Part shown: positions 22,723-34,165 of the stretch, piece after piece | How the letters are laid out: each line of letters opens with the position of its first letter | How positions within the stretch are numbered: the stretch's first letter is position 1 | Source: Megaleporinus macrocephalus | Taxonomy: Eukaryota > Chordata > Actinopteri > Characiformes > Anostomidae | Direction of reading: 5' to 3' | DNA: 64,000 nucleotides | NCBI GenBank assembly: GCA_021613375.1 | Contig: CM038703.1 | Coordinates: 19,269,194-19,333,193, forward strand | Translations under genes and position numbers: made by a program | Notes under the pieces: generated by a model | Told to the model about the DNA's origin: nothing | The model's database searches: none | Seen by the model: the letters and a program-made list of their open reading frames with translations, nothing else

Positions 22723-25658
22723 CACATGAGACAAAAGTTCTTCTTTTGTGCTTGCTAATAATCATTCTAAAAATTTGCCACAAAGACTAGAAACTGGGAA
22801 CGAAAGGAGAAGAAGAAAATGAGATGAAGTGTGACAGTTTTGCACTATGGTATTGCAAATCCATTGTCCTTGACACAAGCCATTTTCTTCATTTTGCATT
22901 GTATTATATATGGTATATACATTGGTCTAGCAATACGATATTAACAGAGTATGCCGATGTAAAAACAAACAAAGAAAAAAAAGATATTGCCTCACTAACA
23001 AATGATCATTCACGTAGAAAAAAAAATACAATTCTTAAAACGTCGGGCTCATGTTCACAGGTGAGTAGTTTGGTCGCTCGGGCTAGGCGGAGCTGTGTGA
23101 ATGTACAAAAAAGGCCCATTTAAAAGAATGTGAAACATTTAAAAGATACGAGGAAGGTCAAAGAGTCGTGGTTTGGTTGTTGGCACAGTCGAGGAACCTC
23201 GCCTCGTTATTGATCGCGATAAAAGCATCAATCAAGAAACCCAATGCAAGCATCAGTAGCACACGAGAACACTTCACACTCCACATTGAAAGGTCACCAT
23301 GCCTCAGAGAAGTAAATGAACAAAAGCTCACACAGTCCAGAAAGCGAGAGATGTTCAAGGTATGAGCTAATGACACAAAGAACCCGGGCTTCGTTTATGA
23401 TCCTTTAGTCTTTAAGTATTCCCTTTTGCTCTTTTTCCCCCTAGTACGTCCCCCTCACAGAATCACAGGGGCTTTGACTTGCGTATTATGAGTCCCAAGC
23501 TTGTCCTTACACAGCATGCATACCTCAGTTCCAGGGAAGTGGCTGTACATGGAATCGCTTTTTCGGCCTTGCGTCAGACTCTCAAAGTGGTGTCTGGCCG
23601 ACCCACACGGTTGTAGAGGACCAGGCAGTGGCTCAGAAGAAGGACAGTGAAAACCAATCTCCAGCAGTGCAGACTGATTATCAGCTCTCTAGCCACTGTA
23701 GACCATCTGCAACCTCCAAACGTTAACGTGAGGGATCCAGAGCGGAGGAGATGTAGCAGTTTCTGTGGCATTAAGAGGTATTCTGAGGAGACAGTGCACA
23801 CTTCCATATGGCACTCCCTCCTTGGACCAGAGTTCCCTTGCCTGAGTGCTGCAGCCTTATGGTCATAGGAAGAAGTTATGTAGTCTGTAGGGGCCTAATA
23901 ACTACTATTATGTGGATGTGGATGTGCTGATTAGAGATCAGCACTCTTAAGATACACTAGCATAATGGATCTTTAAGAAAAATAACCTGGACAGTTTGGT
24001 CCTTGGTAGATCATATTGAGTCACAAGAGTTCCTGGCTGCAGACTGAGGCAGCCATTCCTTTCTCTGGGAAAGTCTGCGTATTCCTCCACCTCAAGTCCA
24101 TACTGCTTCACAGATGAGGGGGATGGGGGAACGAGAAAACGAAACCTGGACAGCAAAGTCCGTGTCCAAGCTTGCTCAGCAGTCTGTCCAGTTCATAGTT
24201 CATGTACAGTACAGATTCAGTACGAGTTCTCAAGTACGTTTCATCGTTTAGTTTTTTTGTTTTTTTTTCACAACAGTGGTGACATGTTTCAACGACGAAC
24301 CCTTCCGAGGAGGGAGAACAGCTGCAAGCATGCAAGACGAATGTAGTAGAGAACCGATAAACCATAGGCAGAGACATGTAAGAGCAAAAAATAACATTGA
24401 GTGGTCCCCAGAGTCTCCGCGGTTCACTTGCAGAGTATTGTGTCGAATGCGATATCCAGCTAAGCTATCTCAGGCTTGCCTTCCAGTGGGTGCGATGATA
24501 TGTCAGAGTGGATTCAGCTGAACGAGACCGAGTGCCCAGAAAACGCTCAAATGCCAGTTTGCGGTCGTGTATAATCCAACACAGCCGAGTCGGGGGGTTC
24601 GCCCTCCGTCTCAGACTCCACCTCATTCTCATGTGCAGGCATCGCAGTGTTGCTGGACGTTTTCCAGCGTGGGGAAATGAGACAGCTCTGTCTCATCTGG
24701 GCTGCACTAGGGACCGCCGAGTGGTTGTTTATATGCAGTTTGTGTGGTGGAAAACAAGAAGGACAAACTTGTACGGGGGCTTTCCGATACTGGCCGCGAC
24801 AGCTTTTCCATCAAACACTACCCCGCCTAAGAGGGCTGACTATGAAGGATTAAAGTAGAGCTAAACCCCAAGCCCATTTTTTTTCAACCCCAAGCTGACT
24901 ATTGCTACTTTATTCCCCTTTTCATATTCACAATGGCAGTATTCTTTTCAGAATTTAGTTAGAAGAACTAGCACCACTGCATCAGTGAAGTTAAAAACAA
25001 CGCCACACCAAGTCCGGTAATTCATAGAAGTTAATATTGCAAATCAGCTCCTCTGACTTGTTTACCTGCTGTGGAGTTCGTATCGCTTTACCTGTCCAGC
25101 TACTCAGAGTAGGTGTTGAATGTCAAAGAAGAGAAATCCTATAGAATAGAGGAAGTCACATTATAGAAGAAGTCATGCAGGAATGTGATTTGAGGCCCGT
25201 CATCCCCTTCTGGCTGTGTACTTCTGGGGCTTTAGGGTCCTCTGGCAAAAGCACCACAAGAAAGCAAGGGCAGCGCAGACTAACAAACACACGTACACAC
25301 ACGTAAACGTGTACAAAAACACGCACACGCACACAAACATGCGCTCGTTAGAAGTAACCCACTGCTCTGCCTGCTGGGCTCTGGTTGGGACTGTGGTCAG
25401 CCATCTGTAAACAGCAGAAGGGGCCCTCTGCTCTGGTGAGTGCGCTCCCATGATGTGAGGATGTCCTTGTGTTGACTGGGCTTGGCGAGCGCACATCAAA
25501 GGGTCTGAATCGGCTAGGTGGGTGATCTTGGGTGTCGAGGTCAGGCTGGGCTCTGTGGGCTGGAATCTGCTTGGGCCGTGGAAACAGGGGCTCGTCTGTG
25601 AGTGTGTGTGAACGTGTGTGAGTGTGTGAGGATTGGGGGGTGAGGACCCAGTGCTTCT

Positions 25659-25736
25659 CTAGTGTGCTGCGGAGGTGCTGTTGTTGGGGTCAGGCCGGGC
25701 GTTTGCCAGGTACTTGGCCCTCATGCTGGACGTATA
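25659..25736 (-). CDS. ttyh3: ttyh3 last coding exon (C-terminus, stop TAG)
   Basis: The exon follows a CCCTGCAG acceptor in phase 0 and encodes YTSSMRAKYLANARPDPNNS plus TSAAH, then TAG at 25661-25659. The opening YTSSMRAKYLA is near-identical to the end of vertebrate TTYH3. Its first residue, Tyr, completes the PPSY ubiquitin-ligase docking motif whose prolines come from the previous exon. The final residues NNSTSAAH differ from the mammalian ending, as is usual between fish and mammals. Confidence 0.97.
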   Translation of the reverse strand, partial: YTSSMRAKYLANARPDPNNSTSAAH

Positions 25737-26582
25737 CTGCAGGGACACAAAGAGGAGACAAGAACAATAGCGTGAGTCTGAGTAAACACTGGACAATTCC
25801 TTACAGATCACACAGTGGTTCTGATCACACTTGTATCGATAGCAGTGCCTATGGAAGTAGCCGTTGTCGCAACTGAGCCTAAAAACAGAACAACGAGACC
25901 TGATTTTACTCTGATATTAGGTTCCTTTACTGGGTTAGACAATGCAGTCGTCATCTGAACTGTCAATTAAGGATTCTACAGTTTTGCCCTCAAGCGAAGA
26001 TGCTGATAAAACAGAAGTTTGTGTCAGTAAAAAACATTTTAAGTGACGAGTACTATCATTATAAATTACCAGCCTCTCTTAAGTGAATGCTACCCATCAT
26101 GAGTATTGTAAGTTAGCGAATTCACAGCCAACGCTTGACACTGCCGCACAAAATCAAACCTTTTTCTGTGATTGTGGATTTGTGGTTTCAGTGTTTGCAC
26201 TTCAGGTGGGACCGTACAGATCAGCTTGATTTAGGCCACAAAGAAAATGCCTTACCATACTTCAGAACTCCCACCAAATCCACTATCTCATAGGATATGC
26301 TGTGACATTTACCAACACGGCCATTCTTTCAGGATTAATTCAATATAAGCTTATAACTACATTTCCTTATACTGTGATTAAGAGGTGGCAGACACTGGAG
26401 CACACTGTCCATAAACACTTTGGATGTGGTCAAACCAGGCAGACCTACAATCACAGAGAAACAGCGCTTATATAATTACATCATCCCAGCAGAGTGCGCT
26501 AAAGACTTCCATTACTTATAACTACATTAGTTTTGTGTGTCAAGTTTGGGGTAAATTATGTAAACATTTCCTTTATAGTGGT

Positions 26583-26700
26583 GGTTTTCAGCACAGTCCT
26601 CAGGGCCTGCCTATTTTTGCTTGATCCTCTCTCCCAGAACAAAGGAAGGGAGCAAAAAAACATGGCTCCTCAGGGGTCCTTGAGGGCTGTTTTGAAAACC
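26583..26700. mobile_element. Small TIR-MITE, 118 bp
   Basis: The left end GGTTTTCAGCACAGTCCTCA and the reverse complement of the right end, GGTTTTCAAAACAGCCCTCA, agree at most positions over about 25 bp. The interior is short and non-coding. The superfamily is undetermined. Confidence 0.65.
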
Positions 26701-27685
26701 GTTGCTTTAAACCCAGCTGATTAAGACTGCAGCATATGTAAAGACATGCTTCACAATACGTGACACCAGGTAGAATAAGCATTAATGAAATCACTTCAGT
26801 TCTCAAAACATGGACAAAAGCCCCCGTTTTCCCTAGTTCTGGGGGGTTTATGCAGGAAAACAGAACAGATGAATACGTGGTCATGCACTGATGGTTTCAA
26901 ACGTGACACATAAGCACTGAGCAAGAGTTTAAAGAAACACTTGACTCTGACATGCAGAATCATTTCAACAGCCTTCTAAAGGAAACCTTATTCTGCCGCA
27001 GTGCTGCACTGAAATTGGGTCACGGATCAAACGCGCCTGCGATAGAGACGGACTACAGGAGCGTACTTTCATTATGCAGTGACGTCTAACATATTACAAG
27101 AACTCAAAATAGCCGGCAATCTATAATACAAAACATACCACACACGGCGACGACAACGCAGCAGGGTTCTAAAGTGAGCTTTACAGCACACAACTACACT
27201 AGTGTATACACACAGTATGTAGTACACTTTCATCTGATGGCATAAACAAAAGGTTAGATAGATTACAAGTAGACAAATTGGGCCACACCACTGGCATACT
27301 ATAGGCTGATATATAACAGATGCACACATGGAGCTGTAGATTGGAGACTATGTGCTGGTACAGAGCTCAGGCTAATTAGCAGACTTATGAAAGGTTTTCT
27401 TTGAAGTTCTAAAAAACACTACTTCATTCAAAAGGAATCTCAAATTAGAGGACATGAGAGTTAGTTCGAGTTCGTCCACTCTCCTAAAAATACAGTTGCA
27501 CAACAAGTATGCAAAGACATTTTCCTGAAGTGTAAAAAAACTGGAGACTGTAAAAAAAATAGGAGCAGTGGAAGAACAGAGCGCCTAGTTAACTGAAAAA
27601 GTGATACATATGCTTATTTAATGTCCCCACAAACTGTCGAGCTCTGCTGTGCACACAAAGGATTCATGTTTGGTAACTAATTACC

Positions 27686-29152
27686 AAAGATGTCAAAAGT
27701 ATTTACATTCATTACTCAGGTAGAAGTTTAGGTACTAGGGTTTAGAAATACTTCTGTAGAAGTTGAAGTATCAACTGAAGCTTTTTACTCTAGTAAAAGT
27801 GTAAAAGTACTGCTTTCAAAACTACTTAAAAGTATGAAAGTATAAGTAAAAAGCCAAAGTCGCACCACAGAGACCTATAGTGCACTAGCCCACCTCCCCA
27901 AAAAAAGTCATTCTTCTAAAAGCCATAATGACTGTAATGTTATATTTAAATAAATTTGGGATACACTAGGCTTCCTGCTTCAGACGCATATATGCTCGTT
28001 GAAAATAAATGTATTTTAGTACAATGTAAATATATATGTAAGAAGCATATCTGTGTACTACTGAGCATTAACATGTGTTTCATGGAGTGGAAGATATGAT
28101 GACTAGTTGTCTATAAGTATTGTAATGGTGCAAAAAGTCAAACTTCAAAGGAATGTTATCAGTAACCTTTACTGGAATGTAAATGTACATGAATGAAAAC
28201 AAGCTGTAATTAAACAGGAGTACCGAGGCTAGTTTACAATGTAAGGAGTAGAAAGTACAGATAATGAAGTGTAAATGTAAGGAGAAGAGAGTACTGATAA
28301 TGGAGTGTAAATGTAAGGGGTAGAAAGTACTGATAATGGAGTGTAAATGTAAAGAGTAGAAAGTACAGATAATGGAGTGTAAATGTAAAGAGTAGAAAGA
28401 ACAGATAATGGAGTGTAAATGTAAGGAGTAGAAAGTACAGATAATGGAGTGTAAATGTAAAGAGTAGAAAGTACAGATAATGGAGTGTAAATGTAAGGAG
28501 TAGAAAGTACAGATAATGGAGTGCAAATGTAAGGAGTAAAAAGTACAGATAATGGAGTGTAAATGTAAGGAGTAAAAAGTACAGATAATGGAGTGCAAAT
28601 GTTAAGGAGTAAAAAGTACAGATAATGGAGTGTAAATGTAAGGAGTAAAAAGTACAGATAATGGAGTGTAAATGTAAGGAGTAAAAAGTACTGATAATGG
28701 AGTGTAAATGTAAGGAGTAAAAAGTACAGATAATGGAGTGTAAATGTAAGGAGTAGAAAGTACAGATAATGGAGTGTAAATGTAAGGAGTAGAAAGTACA
28801 GATAATGGAGTGTAAATGTAAGGAGTAAAAAGTACAGATAATGGAGTGTAAATGTAAGGAGTAGAAAGTTCTGATAATGGAGTGTAAATGTAAGGAGTAA
28901 AAAGTACAGATAATGGAGTGTAAATGTAAGGAGTAAAAAGTACAGATAATGGAGTGTAAATGTAAGGAGTAAAAAGTACAGATAATGGAGTGTAAATGTA
29001 AAGAGTAGAAAGTACAGATAATGGAGTGTAAATGTAAGGAGTAGAATTAAAAGTCAGCTGAAAAATAATTACTCCAGTAAAGTATAAGTAACCAACATTT
29101 CCACTTAAGTAAGGTAACAAAGTATTTGTACTTTGTTACTTGACACCTCTGG
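27686..29152. mobile_element. Non-autonomous TIR element carrying an internal minisatellite
   Basis: The right end, read inverted, is AGAGGTGTCAAGTAACAAAG and the left end is AAAGATGTCAAAAGTATTTA, so the two are recognisably inverted copies. The inside is dominated by AGTA/AAGTAC-rich sequence and by a 36-bp tandem array. Ends of this kind (GTGTCAAGTAACAAAGTAC) are common in fish genomes, and possible relatives lie at about 9747 and 11610-12760. There is no coding capacity apart from repeat-driven open frames. Confidence 0.6.
28238..29046. repeat. Minisatellite, 36-bp unit, about 22 copies
   Basis: The unit, split in two, is GATAATGGAGTGTAAATG then TAAGGAGTAGAAAGTACA. Copies differ mainly by G/A at a few positions (GTAGAAAG or GTAAAAAG; AAGGAG or AAAGAG). 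One inserted T near 28602 shifts the frame, which splits the minus-strand open frame into two 172-codon frames encoding the 12-residue repeat IYTPLSVLFTPY or its shifted form. These are not genes. Confidence 0.95.
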
Positions 29153-31602
29153 TCATTACTGTCACTGATCGTTCTGAAATCTTACAGGCTGAGCTATATG
29201 GTATATGAACACCTATGGAAATGCACGACACCTGAATACTGCAATTCTTAGGCACAGCATATTCAATGTGGTTCAAGGCAACTGAGTCTAGACACACCTA
29301 TCAGTTCTACAGTCTATACAGGAGGCACTTCTTAATAGCCTGGTACATGAATACAGAATTCAGCCAACATGTGCTCTCATAAGTGTGCATATAATCATAT
29401 ATTATAAATGTAGCTAAGCCCATAGCTTTCCAGATCGAGAACTATTGGTTTTGGTGTGTCATGTCCTTGATTGATGGTTAATTAACGGCAAATGATCGTT
29501 AATTATTGGTCCGAAAAGAAGGGCAAAATTTGCATGTGTGTGTGCACAGCAGAGCTTGACCTTCAGTGGGGACATTAAATAAGTGTATACCTGACGTTCA
29601 CCCATGCTTTGGAATTTCTTCTTAGCTAAGAACGGAATGTACAAAGCCTGACAACTACAATATATACACACAATAGAGCCAAAAACTAAAAGTATTTAGT
29701 GACTGGAATACATAATAATGGGCTACTGAAAATTTAGAAGTTATATTTACATCTCTTTACTAACTCACACTAAAACGTATACAAATATTATGACCAGAAC
29801 TTCCTCTCAGTACTTCAGTAGTACTGATCCATCCATTGCGTCTTTCTCTAGGATTTTGTGCACCCACGAGTGATTTCTTCACACTGCTGCACATAACAGC
29901 ATGAGCTAAAGAGCAGTCTCTGTTTTATGGCTTGTGGATGTTTTTAGTCTGGTACATCACTGTAGTCGTACTACCAGAAAGATTTTTAGCTGCACACTCA
30001 ATTTTAGTAGGTCTATCGTGATCAAGCAAATGCCTACTGTGACCCTGCGCTAACAAATCAAGAACGTTTCTCAACAGATACGCTGATAACAGATAAATCT
30101 GCCTATTTCAATAGGAATCAGAGTCTTTACAAAAAAAGAATCCCAAACGATGAAGAAACGAATAGTGCTAGATGTGTCTAGATGCATTCATGTCTAATCA
30201 AGTTGCTTCGAATAGCCATCGTTGCTTAATTCTCTTTTACTCCATGTAAGTGGCAGAGAACATGGCCTAGCTGTTTGGCGCAGGTGAGAAAGAGAAGAGA
30301 GACAAGCATGAAATTAAATAAAAACACAAAAGAACAAACCTTCATGACATTGTCATTCACAAGAAACCAGTAACAGCTCCATTAACTGCCTAATCCAACT
30401 GCTCACATACACACACACTACCAAAGCCAGAGCCTAAGCAATCCATGTACCATGGACTACCCGCTACTCACAGTGTCTAACAGGACAGCACGATCTGCAC
30501 TCTGCCACAGGGCCAAGGCCACCCTTTCTATAGCTCTACTGACACCAGAAGTGAAGGGGGGACCACAGGGGGCTACGGTGCTGCCCACACGTGATAAAGA
30601 AACACCATGACACACACCAAAGGAGTGGGACACAAAGCTTGTGTTGGTCAGGAACAGGAGATCAAGGAAGGGGTGGCTCAACACAATCTCTTAGTTTGAG
30701 GACCAGTATGTGAAAGTGGGTGGGCATGTTCAGTACCTGTTGGAATGGCAGCTGTGGTTACCAAACCGAACACGGGCTTTCCGGTGCCTTTAACTGCCAG
30801 CTGCGCTGTTGTGTAGCATCCGTGGCAGTCTGATACGACTGCGCAGCGGAGGAGGGGAAAGCAGGAAAAAAACGAAACAAAACAAAAAAAAAACAAAAAA
30901 ACAACAACAACGACAATGTGTAGAGCAGATACACATGACAGTGTCCATCTCCATCTTTACAGATACAGCCAGAGTAGCTGAGGAGGGACATGCACAGCAC
31001 GAAAGAGGATGTGGGGTGTGGAGGGGGCAGCGGGGGGACAGGCAGATGACAACACGATCAGTGTTAACAAGGGTCCACTCACAACAGCAAGACCGCTGTC
31101 CTGAGTCCTCATCCAATACGTCAACCCTGTTACTCCCTTCTTTTATTTATCTCTCATTTTAAAAAAATGTATTAACATTGACCTGGAAGTGGCATTTCGG
31201 TCCTCTAAGCGAGGCACTGCCCGTCTGGGACAGCAAACCAGCTCGGAAAGGTGTAACAGGCCGCTTTCGCGTGATCCCACCAAACTCTAAGTTTGGCCGA
31301 CGGCCTGTCCAGAACAGTACACCGGCAGACGTTTCAGCCACCGAACCCACGCAGACGCATTGCTAACTGTAGCACCGTGCCCTTTCCTGCTCGCCTTGAG
31401 TGAAGTGAATGAAGTACAGTGTGGGAAGCGGAAGAGAGCGTACACACCTACTATGGGGTGCAGTTGGAATTAGGTGAACCTACCCACGAAAAGGCTGTCA
31501 AAATGACTCTGTGGAGCGTGTGGTGTGTGCGTGTGGGTGCATGTGTGGGTGGGTGCATGTGTAGTCATTCACTGAGGAGTGTTAAGTAAGCCAGACACTT
31601 AC

Positions 31603-31678
31603 AGAGGGAGGAGGTGACTCTCTCCCAATGAGAGGAGTGTTCTCACAGCGGGGATTCTGGAAGTTTGCATTCTGCGTC
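31603..31678 (-). CDS. ttyh3: ttyh3 coding exon (cytoplasmic tail, PPPS)
   Basis: A 76-bp exon after a CACACAG acceptor. The first G completes the Met codon begun in the previous exon. It then encodes TQNANFQNPRCENTPLIGRE and SPPPS, ending with donor GTAAGT in phase 0. The sequence is almost invariant in vertebrate TTYH3. The terminal PPPS supplies the proline half of the PY motif (PPSY). TTYH2 is known to bind the NEDD4-2 ubiquitin ligase through its PY motif, and TTYH3 carries an equivalent one. The next residue is Tyr from the last exon. Confidence 0.97.
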
Positions 31679-32754
31679 CTGTGTGACGAAGGAGAGGCAC
31701 ACACACATGCATGAGCACGTAACACACCCACCAGAACACAGTAAGCCAAGAAGTCTAATAGTCTATGATTTGAGAAGAAAAGCAGGGCTCTAAGCAATCC
31801 TGAGAATGGCACACAATCCTGAGAATGGTTTTACCTTCGGTTACAATGCAATCAGCTTAGTCTCATCATTGCCTCGTACATGGGCGATCATTTGAGAAGG
31901 TTATCGATAAAGGGGCTAAGCCTGTACTAGGGGGTCTGGGGCCATGGTCCCCCTGGTGATGTTTTTTTTTTTTTTTTAAATGCCTCCAAAATGTCTGTTC
32001 ATCATAAGCTTTGATAGTAGCAACGTCGCCAATTTGGCACACAGTAGATCCACACTGTAATAAAAGATCTATAGAAAATAAAAGATCTTATTTAATAATG
32101 CAGGTGTGTTGCATTCAGCTCGACACTGAATTCTAGAGAAACGAAGACCTGCCAGAGAAGGGCTTGGGACCACTGGTGTTCCATCTCTGTGGGTAGCACT
32201 GACTCTGAGTCTGATCTCTGGCTCCCCCTGGTGGTATTTCTCAGCTCCTCTCCTGTGTGCACACAGCTGGATGGGAGCAGCTGTTGCGGGGCCCGGCAGT
32301 GCCTAGTTCACAGGGACAGCTTGGTCTCTCCAGGGTCCTGAAGCTAATCCATGGGGCAGATGGTGCGGACTACAGAGTCGGCCCTGCTTCCTCATCACTG
32401 CTCTGTTTGGGAGGCTATTCTCATCCTTTATTAGTCTCTGTTACGTGGAGGGGACAGAGTTACTGATATACACGCTGGGACCAGCTTTTAAGAAGCGGGC
32501 TTGTTCCCATCGCTGGACGATTTCAGATTTCAGATTTCAGATTTCAGACTAGACTGTGAGAATTCAGTCAGTCCAGTGCAGGGGAGAGGCCAGATGTCCC
32601 TTCATATACCCTGAGACAGACTGCTGACTGCATATGTTGACATGAGAGGCCGAGTAGTCAGTGATTTGACACCATGACTAGAAATGCCTGAAGATGTACA
32701 TTACCCGATCTGCTCTGTGTGCCACACTGGCGAGGGTGTGTGCGCGTCACTCAC
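31679..32754 (-). other. ttyh3: ttyh3 intron
   Basis: A 1076-bp intron with donor GTGAGT. It holds a poly-T run near 31962-31977 and four tandem ATTTCAG heptamers near 32520-32547. Nothing else is recognised. Retention would place TGA immediately after the Met of TEYM. Confidence 0.9.
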
Positions 32755-32928
32755 ATGTACTCGGTAACGGGAGCATTGCTGACGGTGTGTGCTGCTGCAG
32801 GGATGCTAGTCTCACTGCCATAGCTGCTGCCACAGCTGTACAGGCTGGGCATGTGCACCCGGTACAGGTTATCATGGTTCTGCCTTCCTCCGGCAGCCCC
32901 AGAGTCTTCCTCACCGTCCTCATCAGGC
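32755..32928 (-). CDS. ttyh3: ttyh3 coding exon (acidic linker and conserved tail)
   Basis: A 174-bp exon. The first G completes an Arg codon, then come the acidic segment PDEDGEEDSGAAGGRQ and the highly conserved NHDNLYRVHMPSLYSCGSSY, GSETSIPAAAH and TVSNAPVTEY. The exon ends with AT, the first two bases of Met. The tail is TTYH3-specific and cytoplasmic. The acceptor tract (GTGTGTTTGTGTGTGCGCAG) is GT-rich and poor in uninterrupted pyrimidines. The donor is GTGAGT. Confidence 0.97.
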
Positions 32929-33416
32929 CTGCGCACACACAAACACACACAATTAGGGCCAGAACTAAAGATGATCTCTATAATCGATTAACCCACTATA
33001 TATACAACTAATCCTACTAATGCCTTCTTCAGTGTCTCTCTCTCTCTTCGCTACTGCCATGATTCAAAGCTCTTTTGCTCCAAGTATGGCTGCACGATAC
33101 ATCTAGTAAATCTTGCTCCAACATCAGCCTTCGCTAGAGATGGCATACTAGTACTGATCAGATATCAGCAGAAAAAGCTACTTCGGATAGGGGAGTGCAA
33201 TATGACTGACTTCACTGTAAGAGCTTATTAACAAATATCTAGTTAACCATGGAGAAAGAAGGAAATAGGACACTGGCTGAAACAAACGTAATGTGGAACT
33301 TTGGCTTACCTTCTGTTTTTAGGTGACAGAACTGGTGTTGCCTAAATTTTCGAGGGTTATGTTTTTAAAATGTGTTTTTCCTCAGAAACAGCTCAGGGAG
33401 ATTGCCGAGGACTCAG

Positions 33417-34165
33417 AGCGTTCTCACACCAGCACTAGTTAGTCCGGTTAAAACCGACTCGTTTGCACTCTTGATGCGGCTCGTTTTGGTAGGCGTGAAA
33501 ACAGTAATTGCACTTGGGTGCGGACCAAAACAACTACACTGAGACCCTCGAGAGGAGGTGGTCTCGGTCCGGTTCCAAACCAATTCCGGAGCGGTTCGTT
33601 TGAGGTGAGAACATGATCCGACCTCGATCCGACCCAAGTATTAGGTGCACTCTACAGGTTTGATCTAAACATCTCCTGCAGCTAGGTGTGCTTTGCATTA
33701 TGGGATGCGGCAGATGGCGTGAACAGAGAACTGGAGAACTGTAGCAGCTAACAGGGCGAGGACAATGAAGCGAGGTCTCTCTTGGACTAGCAGTGAGGGA
33801 CGTTGTCTACTTGATATTTATAGAGAGCTGGGTGTTCTGCAGGTGTGCTGTAGTTTGGTATATTGCCCAGATTATAGATGCTGTATCTGCCGCTGCTCCG
33901 TGCTACGCTGTACAAGAAATGTGCAGTAGTTTGGGAAAACCGAATCTTCTCCCTGTGTTTACTTTCTTGCTCGGACGCCAGACAGCTGTGACCAATCAGA
34001 GCAGACAGCTTGCTCACAGGGTTTGTTGAGGTGCATTTTGGTGCATTTTCGGTTTTTGCCTGTGTGTAAAACAAACTTAACCAAGGACGAAATGCTCCAA
34101 GCAAACAAACTCATTAACTGATCCGGACCAGTGAAACAAACTACAGGTTTGAAAACGCCCTCAGA
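33417..34165. mobile_element. Non-autonomous DNA transposon, about 750 bp
   Basis: The left end contains GCGTTCTCACACCAGCACTA and GTTAGTCCGGTTAAAACC. The right end, inverted, contains GGGCGTTTTCAAACCTGTAG and CACTGGTCCGGATCAGTTAA. These correspond as diverged TIRs. CTCAG appears just outside both ends and may be the target duplication. No transposase is recognised. Confidence 0.55.

Larger units (their letters stand above)
22545..25658 (-). other. ttyh3: ttyh3 3' untranslated region (end inferred)
   Basis: This is the sequence following the TAG stop at 25659 on the minus strand, up to candidate polyadenylation signals. The two best are AATAAA (plus-strand TTTATT, 22717-22722) and the common variant ATTAAA (plus-strand TTTAAT, 22564-22569). 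A UTR of about 3 kb fits the long 3' UTR of vertebrate TTYH3. The region is less repeat-laden than the flanks and contains no splice-bounded coding exon. It includes CA/GT-rich tracts near 25275-25345 and 25590-25630. The exact transcript end is not visible from sequence alone. Confidence 0.55.
25737..31602 (-). other. ttyh3: ttyh3 intron between the last two coding exons
   Basis: A 5866-bp phase-0 intron with donor GTAAGT and acceptor CTGCAG. It contains a small TIR-MITE (26583-26700), the 36-bp minisatellite within a TIR element (27686-29152), A-rich simple sequence near 30860-30915 and otherwise unremarkable sequence. If retained, it would add VSVWLT and a stop after SPPPS. Confidence 0.9.

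Noticed and set aside
24108..24858. Open frames in the ttyh3 3' UTR on both strands
   Set aside because: They are about 60-120 codons, mutually overlapping and without recognisable domains. The UTR assignment explains the region better.
28080..29120. Two 172-codon minus-strand frames with a 12-residue repeat
   Set aside because: Product of the 36-bp minisatellite. A single inserted T splits one frame into two.
30457..30684. A possible extra ttyh3 exon: 75-codon frame with a donor-like ACTGTGAGT at its end
   Set aside because: The apparent acceptor (GTGGGCAG at about 30588-30581) would enter in the wrong phase, giving a stop after 14 codons. Known Tweety sequence is contiguous across this intron without it.
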